Part shown: positions 24,959 through 32,899 of the stretch, piece by piece | Position numbering within the stretch: position 1 is the first letter of the stretch | How the letters are laid out: every line of letters starts with the position of its first letter | Assembly (NCBI RefSeq): GCF_030553305.1 | Contig: NZ_JARRAH010000001.1 | Span: forward strand, 2,232,001-2,296,000 | Length of the DNA stretch: 64,000 bases | Direction of reading: 5' to 3' | Source: Halomarina ordinaria | Lineage (GTDB): Archaea > Halobacteriota > Halobacteria > Halobacteriales > Haloarculaceae | Position numbers and translations under genes: made by a program | The notes under the pieces: model-generated | The model's input: only the letters and a program-made list of their open reading frames with translations | Told to the model about the DNA's origin: nothing | Databases searched by the model: none

Positions 24959-26182
24959 TCACTCCGCGCCGACGACGTCCTCGTCCGTCGGTCCCTGCCC
25001 GTCGAACTCGGCGACGAGGGCGTCCAGTCGCTCCGGTCGGTCGACCGCCGGGAGGGGTCGGTCGGCGGTGTCGCAGGGGGCGTCCACATCGAGTCTCTCA
25101 CAGACGAGGTCGGCCGTCGCTTCCGCCATCCGGCGATAGGTGGTCAGCTTGCCGCCGACGATGCTCGCCACGTCGTCGACGCCGTCCGCGGCGTGGTCGA
25201 GGAGGAAGAACCCACGCGAGATGCCGCGTCCGCCGCGCTCGTCCTCGTCGGGCGCGTACAGCGGCCGGACGCCCCACCACGTTCGCGTCTCGGGTGCGTC
25301 CGCGACCGGCGGGAGCATGGCGGCACACTCCTCGACGCTGGTCTCGACCTCCCGGGGGTCCGTCCCGTAGTCGTCCGGGTCACGGACGGGGACGCTCGTC
25401 GTGCCGAGGACGACCTCGGTCCCGTGGGGCACGACGATGTCGCCGTCGGCGGGGTTCCGACAGCGGTTGAGTACCGGCCCGAGGCCGGCGTACTCGACCG
25501 AGAGCATGACGCCTCGGGTGGGGCGCATCTCGACGTCGAGCCCGGCCATCGCGGCGAACTCGCCCGCCCAGGCACCCGTCGCGTTGACGACGTAGTCGGC
25601 CTCGATTCGGTCGCCGACCGTGCCGCCGACGTGGACGCCCGTCACCCGCCCGCGTTCGACCGTCACGTCCTCGACGGGCGCGTGCGTGTGTATCGTCGCG
25701 CCGTGGTCGCGTGCGTCGCCGGCGTTCGCGGCGACGAGGCGCGACGGGTAGACGACCGCGTCGGGCACCCGCAGGACGCGCTCGGTCTCCGGCGCGAGGT
25801 CCGGCACGATTTCGCGCGCCTCGTCGCCGTCGAGCGTCTCCGTCGGTATCCCGACGTCCGCGCAGGCGCTCCGTTTCGTCTCGAAGTAGCCCGGGTCGTC
25901 TCCGGCGAGTTGGACGAACAGACCGCCGGTGTCGCGGATGCAGGCACCGGCGACGTCTCGGAGTATCTCGTTCTCCTCGAGGCACTCCTCGGCGCCGCGC
26001 GCGTCGGCCTCGGCGTAGCGGGCGCCGCTGTGGAGCAGCCCGTGAGAGCGACCGGAGGTGCCGCTGGTCAGTCCACCGCGCTCGACCAGCGCGACGTCCA
26101 CGCCGCGGAGCGCGAGGTCACGAGCGACGCCGGCACCCGTCGCGCCGCCACCGACGACGAGGACGCCCGTCTCGAGAGTCAT
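24959..26182 (-). CDS. GlpA-like FAD-dependent oxidoreductase (short form)
   Basis: 407 residues. FAD-binding GGGATGAGVARDLALRG lies near the N-terminus, with the glycerol-3-phosphate dehydrogenase signature SGRSHGLLHSGARYA following. The end matches the dehydrogenase catalytic core (IVGGKLTTYRRMAEATADL). Anaerobic GlpA carries an additional C-terminal [2Fe-2S]-binding (BFD-like) domain that is missing here, and no glpB, glpC or glycerol kinase is adjacent. It may oxidise glycerol-3-phosphate or a related hydroxy compound with another electron acceptor. It ends next to, and on the same strand as, a second flavoprotein with a 1-bp gap. Confidence 0.85.
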   Translation of the reverse strand: MTLETGVLVVGGGATGAGVARDLALRGVDVALVERGGLTSGTSGRSHGLLHSGARYAEADARGAEECLEENEILRDVAGACIRDTGGLFVQLAGDDPGYFETKRSACADVGIPTETLDGDEAREIVPDLAPETERVLRVPDAVVYPSRLVAANAGDARDHGATIHTHAPVEDVTVERGRVTGVHVGGTVGDRIEADYVVNATGAWAGEFAAMAGLDVEMRPTRGVMLSVEYAGLGPVLNRCRNPADGDIVVPHGTEVVLGTTSVPVRDPDDYGTDPREVETSVEECAAMLPPVADAPETRTWWGVRPLYAPDEDERGGRGISRGFFLLDHAADGVDDVASIVGGKLTTYRRMAEATADLVCERLDVDAPCDTADRPLPAVDRPERLDALVAEFDGQGPTDEDVVGAE

Positions 26183-26183
26183 G

Positions 26184-27359
26184 TCACGGTTTGGGACGAC
26201 TCACGTAAGGGTCCTCTGACGAGGCACTGTGTGGGTGGTCGCCGACGAGCCCGGAATGGCTCGGACGAGGTTGCCGCTGTCGCGCTGTCGACGTCAGGTG
26301 GTCGACGACGTACTCCGCATCCCTGCCGACGCCGGTGAACAGCCCCGACGTCATCGCGTACAGGAAGAACAGGCCGACGAAGTAGAGCCCCGGCTCGTCC
26401 GGGACGACGCCGCGCACGTGGACGGGTTCCTTGGGCTGTTCCTTCCCGTCGAAGACCGGGAGGTCGATCCACGAAAAATCAGGGCGGAAGCCGGTACACC
26501 AGACGACGTTCTCGACGTCGAGGACGCCGCCGTCCCCGACAACGGGGCGACCGTCGTGGACGCCGGTCGTGCGAGGCACCCGCTCGACGCCGGCCGCGGT
26601 CAGGTCACTCGGCTTCGTGCGTACCAGCGGACCGCCCTGTGAGAGCACCTTCGGGCGGATACGGCGCCCAATCGGTGTCCCCGTCGTGAAAACCCGGTGG
26701 AAGAGCACGCGCATCACGAACGGAACCCCGAGGTGACGGCCGACCCACGAGTCGATGTGGAACGGCACGTGGCCGACGTCCCGTCCCGACAGCCACGTTT
26801 CGTGCTCGTCGGCGACGTCGAGGGCGATTTCGGCACCCGAGTTGCCCGCTCCGACGACGAGCACGTCCCCGTCCTGGAGCTGACCGGGGTTGCGGTAGTC
26901 GCTCGTGTGCAACTGGAGGACGTCGTCGGAGAGCTCCGCCGCGAACTCCGGGACCTTCGGGACCTGGTAGCTCGCCATCGCCACCACGACGTTCTCCGCC
27001 TCGATTCGCCGGTCGTCCGCGGTGACGAGGAAGCCGTCGCCGCTCCGTCCCAGCCCGACCACGCGGACGCCGAGTTCGACGGGCAGGTCGAACCGCCGGG
27101 CGTAGGTCTCCAGGTAGTCGGCCACGTCGTCCTTCGTGGGGAAGGCGTACGGCGAGCCCGGGTAGTCCATCCCCGGTAGGCTCGAGTAGCGGGCGGGCGT
27201 GAACACCCGGAGGGAGTCCCAGCGGGCCCGCCACGCGTCGCCGACGCGCTCGCTCGCATCGAGGATGACGAAGTCCCGGTCGTGCTGCTGCAGGTAGTAC
27301 CCGGTCGCCAGTCCGGCCTGGCCGCCGCCGATGACGACGGTGTCGTGTCGTTCGGTCAT
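26184..27359 (-). CDS. flavin-containing monooxygenase-like NAD(P)/FAD oxidoreductase (CzcO type)
   Basis: 391 residues. The N-terminal FAD motif GGGQAGLATGYYLQQ and a second NAD(P) motif, VVGAGNSGAEIALDVA near residue 165, together with VGDAWRARWDSL and the late VVWCTGFRPDFSWID, place it in the FMO/CzcO flavoprotein family. Members oxygenate small nucleophiles or ketones using NADPH and O2; the substrate is unknown. The last ~30 residues (after the ATG-like FAD-binding end) are low-complexity. It lies in a flavoprotein pair with the GlpA-like gene, and downstream of an HTH regulator on the same strand. Confidence 0.85.
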   Translation of the reverse strand: MTERHDTVVIGGGQAGLATGYYLQQHDRDFVILDASERVGDAWRARWDSLRVFTPARYSSLPGMDYPGSPYAFPTKDDVADYLETYARRFDLPVELGVRVVGLGRSGDGFLVTADDRRIEAENVVVAMASYQVPKVPEFAAELSDDVLQLHTSDYRNPGQLQDGDVLVVGAGNSGAEIALDVADEHETWLSGRDVGHVPFHIDSWVGRHLGVPFVMRVLFHRVFTTGTPIGRRIRPKVLSQGGPLVRTKPSDLTAAGVERVPRTTGVHDGRPVVGDGGVLDVENVVWCTGFRPDFSWIDLPVFDGKEQPKEPVHVRGVVPDEPGLYFVGLFFLYAMTSGLFTGVGRDAEYVVDHLTSTARQRQPRPSHSGLVGDHPHSASSEDPYVSRPKP

Positions 27360-27415
27360 GTCTTCGTCCCCTGGCGAGCGTACGCACCGGAGGGACGTGA
27401 TGATGCCGCGTGCAG

Positions 27416-27434
27416 GATTTCACGCCCTGAAATC
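27416..27434. promoter_or_regulatory. inverted repeat upstream of the flavoprotein pair
   Basis: GATTTCA-CGCCC-TGAAATC, perfect 7-bp arms, 57 bp before the monooxygenase-like start and 82 bp after the end of the upstream HTH gene. It is a candidate operator for the flavoprotein pair; a transcript-end hairpin for the HTH gene is the alternative. Confidence 0.4.
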
Positions 27435-27516
27435 TCGGTCGGCCAGGTGCCCGCCACATCCAGTGTCCCGACTGACCGGTGTGTCAGTTCGACGGCGGTG
27501 GTCGTCGCCAGTGGCG

Positions 27517-28329
27517 TTACGAGTGCGCGCGAGACTCGAAGGTGCCGGAGTCTACTGGCGTCGCCTCCGCGCGAACCCGCTCGAAGACCGAGATGGCCCA
27601 GTCGCGAGCCTCCGGGGCGTCCGTATCGATGACAGCGACGAGCGCCCCTGTCTCGGCGTCGTGGCAGCAGATTCCGGCCCGGTCGTCCACGATGCCGAGG
27701 CCGCAGCGGTCGCCGTCGGGGAGGTGGTCGTGGACGAGGACAGTCGCGTTCTCACAGGCGGCGACTTCCACGATTCGGTCCGGGTCCCAGGCGAACATCC
27801 CCTCCAGGGCTTCGGGCGTGAACACGTATTCGAACGTCATTCCCTCGAGGACCGCGCCGCAGGCCGTCTCGAGATTGCTCGACTTGTAGACGATGTTGTC
27901 GAACCCGCGTAACGACGAGGTCGACGCGATGAGCCGGCCGAGGCGCTCGACGGGCTCGTAGGGGTACCCTGGCCCGGGATAGGAGACCACCGCGTCGGCA
28001 AAGAGGTCGACGTCGAACCCCGGCATCTCGACCGGCAACCACTGCCAGACGTCGCGAAGCTTCTCCTCGACCTCCATCGCGTCGCGGAACGTCAGGAACC
28101 GGTCGGCGACGTACTCGCCGAGGCGGGTCAACCCGTACGCGGAGCCGTCTCTGCGGAGCCATCTACGCTCTTCGAAGTCGGCGAGCACCCGTCCGACGGT
28201 CGGCGAGGAGGCGCCGGTGGCCTCACACAGCCCTCGACGGTCTGTCGGTCCGTCCCGCAGCGTCTCGAGGACCCCGACGCGGTGAGCCGACGTGGCCAGG
28301 AACTGGATGTTGTCGATACCCCCAGTCAT
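27517..28329 (-). CDS. winged-helix transcriptional regulator with C-terminal sensor domain
   Basis: 270 residues. Residues ~1-80 form a winged helix (LETLRDGPTDRRGLCEATGA; SSPTVGRVLADFEERRWLRR). The remainder is the methanogen/haloarchaeal regulator-type sensor domain with a basic core (MTFEYVFTPEALEGMFAW; VLVHDHLPDGDRCGLGIVDD). This architecture is common for haloarchaeal one-component regulators; the ligand is unknown. It sits upstream of the two flavoprotein genes on the same strand and may control them. Confidence 0.8.
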   Translation of the reverse strand: MTGGIDNIQFLATSAHRVGVLETLRDGPTDRRGLCEATGASSPTVGRVLADFEERRWLRRDGSAYGLTRLGEYVADRFLTFRDAMEVEEKLRDVWQWLPVEMPGFDVDLFADAVVSYPGPGYPYEPVERLGRLIASTSSLRGFDNIVYKSSNLETACGAVLEGMTFEYVFTPEALEGMFAWDPDRIVEVAACENATVLVHDHLPDGDRCGLGIVDDRAGICCHDAETGALVAVIDTDAPEARDWAISVFERVRAEATPVDSGTFESRAHS

Positions 28330-28495
28330 ACGCGAGATAGGGGGGCGAGCACGTTAGCGTTTCTACCGGGGAGAGAGACAGGCAACGGTACGTTCGAGGG
28401 GATTGGCGGGTCAGGTGGCGTGTCCTCGTCTATTTTTTAGATTCGAATCCACGTACTCGTACACCTCGCGCTCCTCACTTCGTTCGAAGCAGCGA

Positions 28496-28520
28496 GAGTG
28501 GGACCGCGCGGATTTGAACC
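28496..28520. repeat. 25-bp exact copy of the tRNA-Pro 3' end
   Basis: GAGTGGGACCGCGCGGATTT plus GAACC is identical to 28607-28631, which covers the T-arm and acceptor 3' end of tRNA-Pro. The copy is in the same orientation, 111 bp downstream of the gene. No other part of the tRNA is present, so this is not a second gene. Confidence 0.9.
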
Positions 28521-28551
28521 TCGTCGGGACCTCATTTCGCTCGCTCTCGTC

Positions 28552-28577
28552 CGGTTCAAACCGCACGGTGTTCACTC
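28552..28577. repeat. degenerate inverted copy of the tRNA-Pro 3' end
   Basis: CGGTTCAAACCGCACGGTGT and following bases match the tRNA-Pro T-arm/acceptor end in the opposite orientation with a few changes and one indel. It lies between the tRNA and the exact direct copy, so the two can pair as a long imperfect stem-loop. Confidence 0.65.
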
Positions 28578-28609
28578 TCGACTCGTCACGTTCGTTCCTC
28601 GTACAGGAG

Positions 28610-28682
28610 TGGGACCGCGCGGATTTGAACCGCGGTTACAGCGTCCCAAACGCTGAAGGATACCAAGCTACCCCACGGTCCC
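28610..28682 (-). tRNA. tRNA-Pro (anticodon UGG)
   Basis: Full cloverleaf on the minus strand: acceptor GGGACCG pairs CGGTCCC, anticodon arm CAGCG-UUUGGGA-CGCUG gives anticodon UGG, T-arm CGCGG-UUCAAAU-CCGCG, discriminator A. There is no intron and no encoded CCA. It lies 23 bp after the stop of the membrane-protein gene on the same strand and could be co-transcribed with it. Confidence 0.96.
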
Positions 28683-28705
28683 GCAGGCGGACAGACGGGA
28701 GAGCC

Positions 28706-29386
28706 TCACGAAAGGGTTTCGTTCCGGGCGTCGCCGCGTCGCGCGAGGACGACGCCGACGGCGATGAGGCCGAACCCGACGACGACACCGACGGTCGCCT
28801 GTCCGGCCACGACCGCGCCGACGATGGCGAGGATAGCCCCGCCGAGACACCCCCCGACGACGAGGCGTTCGGTCCGGCGGTCGAAGCGCCCGCCCCGTCG
28901 CCCGTGGTAGTCCGCACTCCCGAGGAGCGCGAGCAGGGTGCCGACGGCGCCGACCACGCCGGCGTCCGTCGCCAGGCCGGCGAGGAGGACGAGCGCCGCG
29001 ACGGAACCGCCGAGCGCGAGCGTCCGGCGAGGGGGGAGGGGGTTCACCCGCGGGCCGTAGCGGGTGTGGTAGGCGACGGCCGGGACGGCGACGAACAGTC
29101 CCACCGCGAGGCCGGCCGCGACCCGACCGAGGGCGAGGCCGACGAGCGCGGTGAGCGCGGCGCCCCCGGCACCGGCGGCGAGGACGTACCGCGGGACGAG
29201 GACGGTCGTCGGGTCGGGGGAGGCGGCGACGCTGTAGGCGACGAAGGGGTAGAACAGGACGAGCGCGAGCGCCAGCGCGGCGAGGGGGTCGCCCTCGAAG
29301 AGCGCGACGAACAGGCCGGCGGGGAACGCGAGCACGAGGCCGACGACGATGGCCACCTCGGGGACGCGTCGACTCGACTGGTCCAC
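28706..29386 (-). CDS. haloarchaeal multi-pass membrane protein (226 aa)
   Basis: A GTG start at 29386 (VDQSSRRVPEVAIVVGLVLA) is preferred, since earlier frames run into the region upstream of the divergent TRAM gene. About seven hydrophobic segments rich in Ala, Val, Leu and Gly are visible, with loops such as YGPRVNPLPPRR and YHGRRGGRFDRRTER. No transporter signature or catalytic motif recognised. Function unknown. It is immediately upstream of tRNA-Pro. Confidence 0.75.
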   Translation of the reverse strand: MDQSSRRVPEVAIVVGLVLAFPAGLFVALFEGDPLAALALALVLFYPFVAYSVAASPDPTTVLVPRYVLAAGAGGAALTALVGLALGRVAAGLAVGLFVAVPAVAYHTRYGPRVNPLPPRRTLALGGSVAALVLLAGLATDAGVVGAVGTLLALLGSADYHGRRGGRFDRRTERLVVGGCLGGAILAIVGAVVAGQATVGVVVGFGLIAVGVVLARRGDARNETLS

Positions 29387-29490
29387 GGTGGCGAGATGGA
29401 CCGAACGCCCCAAAGCGTTGCGATACGGCGCGTTTTCGCGCGATTCTGCGAGGCGCAAGCGTTTAGACCGCGCACCCTGTTTCCACGCGT

Positions 29491-29994
29491 ATGCCCGACT
29501 GTCCACTCGCGGACCAGTGCCCCAGTTTCTCGGAGCGAATCGCCGGGATGGGGTGTCAACACTACGGCGACCGGGGGGGCGCCGAGTGGTGTGACCACTA
29601 CAACCTCCCGATACGAGAACTCAAACAGCAACCGGTCAAGCCCGGCGAGGAGGTCGTCGTCGACGTGACGGACATCCACCGGAGCGGTTCCGGCGTCGGG
29701 CGCACCGACGACGGGTTCATCGTCCTCGTCGACGGCGTCCTCCCCGACGCCCGGGCGCGGGTGAAGATAACGAAGGTCCGCTCGAACCACGCCATCGCCG
29801 ACGAACTCGAACGCATCCCGATGGACGAGGACGAGGACGAAGACGACGACGAGTCCGAGGGCGACGGGGCGGACGGGGACGATGGCGAGAACGGTGGCAC
29901 GAACGGGGACGAGGCCGAGGCCGGGGGGAAGGGCGGTCGGCGTCGCTCGCGCCGCGAACGACTGGGCAGTCGCGACAACTTCTGGGGCGGATGA
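29491..29994 (+). CDS. TRAM-domain protein with cysteine-rich N-terminus
   Basis: 167 residues. An N-terminal cysteine/histidine cluster (CPLADQCPSF...GMGCQHYGD...WCDHY, residues ~4-36) could bind zinc or iron. Residues ~50-105 form a TRAM beta-barrel (GEEVVVDVTDIHRSGSGVGR; VDGVLPDARARVKITKVRSN), a fold known to bind RNA. A strongly acidic low-complexity stretch and a basic RRRSRRER tail end the protein. It overlaps the Tfx-like gene by 4 bp. A TATA-like element lies about 27 bp before the ATG. Probable role: RNA chaperone or RNA-modification accessory; inferred from the fold. Confidence 0.85.
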   Translation: MPDCPLADQCPSFSERIAGMGCQHYGDRGGAEWCDHYNLPIRELKQQPVKPGEEVVVDVTDIHRSGSGVGRTDDGFIVLVDGVLPDARARVKITKVRSNHAIADELERIPMDEDEDEDDDESEGDGADGDDGENGGTNGDEAEAGGKGGRRRSRRERLGSRDNFWGG

Positions 29995-30452
29995 GCGACA
30001 TCGCCGACGCCGCGGACGTTCTCGACCGCGTCGGCTTCCGCTCCGAACGGAGCATCCTCACCCGCCGACAGGCCGAGGTCCTCTGTCTCCGCGAGCAGGG
30101 GTTCGCGCAGGCCGACATCGCCGAGTGGCTGGGCACCTCTCGCGCGAACGTCTCGAGCGTCGAGGCGAGCGCCCGCGAGAACATCTCGAAGGCCCGCGAG
30201 ACGGTGGCGTTCGCCGAGGCGCTCCGCGCGCCCGTGCAGGTCTCCATCGAGGGCGGCACCGACCTCTACGACGTCCCTTCGCGGGTGTACTCCGCCTGCG
30301 ACGAGGCCGGCGTGAAGGTCAGCTACGCCGCCCCCGAACTGATGAAACTCGTCTCCGACGCCGCCGGCGACGCCGTCCGGGGGCGGGAGGTGCGCCGCGA
30401 CATCCTCATCGGCGTCACCAGCGAGGGGGCCGTCCGGGTCCGGACGCCCTGA
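29991..30452 (+). CDS. Tfx-family DNA-binding protein
   Basis: 153 residues. LTRRQAEVLCLREQGFAQAD and IAEWLGTSRANVSSVEASAR match the Tfx helix-turn-helix. Tfx was first described in methanogens as a regulator of a formylmethanofuran dehydrogenase operon, a pathway haloarchaea lack, so here it must control something else. The C-terminal domain (residues ~70-150) is the usual Tfx partner domain. The gene overlaps the TRAM gene, implying linked expression. Confidence 0.88.
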   Translation: MSDIADAADVLDRVGFRSERSILTRRQAEVLCLREQGFAQADIAEWLGTSRANVSSVEASARENISKARETVAFAEALRAPVQVSIEGGTDLYDVPSRVYSACDEAGVKVSYAAPELMKLVSDAAGDAVRGREVRRDILIGVTSEGAVRVRTP

Positions 30453-30497
30453 CGCCCACCCGGAGGAGCTATTTTCCGTCCCGTGGCAGAGTCGAGC

Positions 30498-31280
30498 ATG
30501 GACTTCGGACTCGACGGTGACAGCGCGCTCGTGACGGCGGGGAGCAGCGGCCTCGGCCTCGCCAGCGCGAAAGCCCTCGCCCGCGAGGGCGCGCACGTGG
30601 CGGTCTGCGGGACGACGCCCGACCACCTCGCGGCGGCGGAAGCGGAACTCGCCGACCTCGGGGAGGGCGACGTGCTGGCGATGGAGGCGGACATCACCGA
30701 CCGCGAGCAGGTAGAAGGGTTCGTCGACGCCACGGTGGCGGCGTTCGGCGGCCTCGACCACGTCGTGACGAGCGCCGGCGGGCCGCCCTCCGGGTCGTTC
30801 CTCGACACCGACGACGAGGACTGGTACGCCGCCTACGACCTGCTCGTGATGAGCGCCGTCTGGACGACCCGCTTCGCCCACCCCCACCTCGCCGACGGCG
30901 GCGGGACCATCGTGAACATCACCTCCGTGAGCGTCAAGGAGGTCATCGACGGCCTCGTGCTCTCGAACGCGGTCCGGCGGGCCGTCGTCGGCCTGATGAA
31001 GACGCAGTCGCGCGAGTTCGCCCCGGAGGTGCGCGTCAACGCCGTCCTCCCCGGGAGCCACGAGACCGCGCGCATCAGCGACCTCGTCGAGCAGGGCGTC
31101 GAGCGCGGCGAGTACGACTCCTACGAGGCGGGGCTGGCGGAGTGGGGGTCGGGCGTCCCTCTCGGACGCATCGGCGACGCGCACGAACTCGGCGAGGCCG
31201 TCGCCTACCTCTCGAGCGACCGCTCCAGTTACGTCAACGGCGTCTCGCTCCCCGTCGACGGCGGGTCGATGCGGTCGTGA
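30498..31280 (+). CDS. SDR-family protein lacking the YxxxK catalytic pair
   Basis: 260 residues. The N-terminal cofactor loop TAGSSGLGLASAKALA and the Rossmann fold are clear, and the C-terminus (LSSDRSSYVNGVSLPVDGGS) is that of a FabG-like SDR. NNAG is replaced by SAGG, and where YxxxK belongs the sequence reads SNAVRRAVVGLM, so neither the catalytic Tyr nor the Lys is present. Ser residues precede it (TSVSVKEV). This substitution occurs in a known divergent SDR subgroup. Activity could depend on other residues or be absent. A TATA-like CTATTTT lies about 25 bp upstream of the ATG. Confidence 0.85.
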   Translation: MDFGLDGDSALVTAGSSGLGLASAKALAREGAHVAVCGTTPDHLAAAEAELADLGEGDVLAMEADITDREQVEGFVDATVAAFGGLDHVVTSAGGPPSGSFLDTDDEDWYAAYDLLVMSAVWTTRFAHPHLADGGGTIVNITSVSVKEVIDGLVLSNAVRRAVVGLMKTQSREFAPEVRVNAVLPGSHETARISDLVEQGVERGEYDSYEAGLAEWGSGVPLGRIGDAHELGEAVAYLSSDRSSYVNGVSLPVDGGSMRS

Positions 31281-31296
31281 CCCGCGTCCCCCGGTG

Positions 31297-32286
31297 TCAC
31301 TCCTCCAGCCGGTCGACCACCTCGCGCACGCGCTGGGCGTCGCGCGTCGGCACCACGAGCACGCGGTCGTCGTAGGCGGCGACGGTGATACCCTCGCAGC
31401 CGACGACGCTCACGTGGGTGTCCTCGTCGGTGGCGACGACGCAGTTCTCCGCGTCCAGCGCGAGGGCGTTCCCCACGACGACGTTCCCGTTCCCGTCGCG
31501 CTCGCCGATGCGGGTGAGCGCGTCCCACGCGCCGAGGTCGTCCCACGCGAAGTCGGCGGGGACGACGGCGGCGTTCGTGGCGTCCTCCAGGACGGCGTAG
31601 TCGACGCTCACCGAGTCGACGAGGCGAAAGCCCCGCTCCGGCTGGCCGGCGTCGAGGCCGTCGACCAGCGGTTCGAGTTCGGAGTCGCGCGCCGCCGCGA
31701 GGAACGCGTCGGGCGTCCACGCGAAGATACCCGCGTTCCAGAGGAAGCCGTTGTAGCGGTAGCGTTCCGCCGCGCCGGCGTCGGGTTTCTCGAAGAAGCC
31801 GGCGACGTCGAAGTAGTCGCCGTGGTCGGTCCCGGGCTTGATGTAGCCGTAGCCGGTCGCCGCGCGCGTCGGTTCGACCCCGAGGGTGACGAGCTTCCCC
31901 GTCTCGGCCGCGACGCCGAGCGCGCGCTCGGCGACGCCGGCGAAGTCGCCCTCGACGTGGTGGTCACTCGGCAGGTTGAGCAGGACGCACTCGCCCTCGC
32001 GCTCGCGGACCTCGTGGGCGGCGTAGGCGAGCGCCGGCCCCGTGTCCCGGCCCGCCGGTTCGACCAGCACCGCCGCGTCGGGCGCGTGCGCCGGGACGAG
32101 GTCGGCGTACTCCGGACGCGTGAGGACGTAGGTGGCGTCGACGAGTCCCTCGACTCGCTCGACGGTCCGAGTGAGCAGGGAGCGCTCGCCGTCGAGCGCG
32201 AGGAACTGCTTCGGTCGCTCGGGCGAACTGGCCGGGTAGAGTCGCGTGCCGACGCCGCCCGCGAGGACGACAGCGATTCGCTTCAT
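31297..32286 (-). CDS. manC: mannose-1-phosphate guanylyltransferase
   Basis: 329 residues. The nucleotidyltransferase signature LAGGVGTRLYPASSPERPKQ lies near the N-terminus, FVEKP-type motif FFEKPDAGAAERY at about 165-177, and the nucleotide-binding NAGIFAWTPDAFL follows. It makes GDP-mannose from mannose-1-phosphate and GTP for surface glycans and N-glycosylation. Only the single nucleotidyltransferase domain is present; no phosphomannose isomerase fusion. It is convergent with the atypical SDR gene. Confidence 0.9.
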   Translation of the reverse strand: MKRIAVVLAGGVGTRLYPASSPERPKQFLALDGERSLLTRTVERVEGLVDATYVLTRPEYADLVPAHAPDAAVLVEPAGRDTGPALAYAAHEVREREGECVLLNLPSDHHVEGDFAGVAERALGVAAETGKLVTLGVEPTRAATGYGYIKPGTDHGDYFDVAGFFEKPDAGAAERYRYNGFLWNAGIFAWTPDAFLAAARDSELEPLVDGLDAGQPERGFRLVDSVSVDYAVLEDATNAAVVPADFAWDDLGAWDALTRIGERDGNGNVVVGNALALDAENCVVATDEDTHVSVVGCEGITVAAYDDRVLVVPTRDAQRVREVVDRLEE

Positions 32287-32343
32287 GAGACGCGCTTCGC
32301 CCGGACGTCACAAATGCGCGTCGGCGGCCAGACTCCCCCGCCC

Positions 32344-32628
32344 TCACCAGGTCTCGATGCGCCCGTCGCGGATGTCCTCGACGCAGCCCCGGCAGTCGAC
32401 GTGGTCGGCGTCGTAACACGCGGGGCGAAGGCCGTTGTCGAGTTCGACGCTCCGCTTCTCGGCGTGGCGGCGACAGACGATGCGGACGTTGCCCTCCTCG
32501 TCGACGGGGAGGTCGGCCTCGCTCGCGGCCTTCGCGGCCCGGTAGGCCGCCTTCGCCTCGCCGTACTGCCGCCCGGCGGTCCGGAACTTCGAGCGCAGGA
32601 GGAACTCCAGTCGCCGCCTGTTTCCCAT
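32344..32628 (-). CDS. small haloarchaeal protein with cysteine pairs (94 aa)
   Basis: Start at MGNRRRLEFLLRSKFRTAGR. A basic helical N-terminus is followed by a cysteine-containing C-terminal half: IVCRRHAEK, PACYDADHVDCRGCVEDIRD. The Cys/His spacing (C-x2-H, then C-x7-C-x2-C) suggests a zinc-binding fold. The family is one I recall as widespread in haloarchaea, without an assigned function. Start chosen because the earlier in-frame frame is unlike coding sequence. Confidence 0.75.
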   Translation of the reverse strand: MGNRRRLEFLLRSKFRTAGRQYGEAKAAYRAAKAASEADLPVDEEGNVRIVCRRHAEKRSVELDNGLRPACYDADHVDCRGCVEDIRDGRIETW

Positions 32629-32836
32629 GGGCGGTCGTTCGGCTGGGGGTGACAAAACACCGTCGCCGGGGGTCGCGGCCCGCCGCGCCGGCTCCGCTCT
32701 CACCCGACTGCCACGACGCGCTCTGGTGGTGACTCCCGGTCCCGTCCCCCTGCCGGTGTACCCTCGAACACACGTCGAGACGGCGACAGACTGCCGCTGC
32801 GGCCCTCCTGTTCACTTTCACCCCGCTAGCCAAGGC

Positions 32837-32843
32837 TTTTATA
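32837..32843 (+). promoter_or_regulatory. TATA box of the RPA operon
   Basis: TTTTATA within AGGCTTTTATACCATC. It predicts a transcription start near 32867, leaving a leader of about 30 bases before the ATG at 32900. The rest of 32629-32899 contains nothing recognisable. Confidence 0.65.
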
Positions 32844-32899
32844 CCATCAGGAACCAAGCGGCGTACGTCTCCCACTGAAAACACGCGGAGACGGCAACC

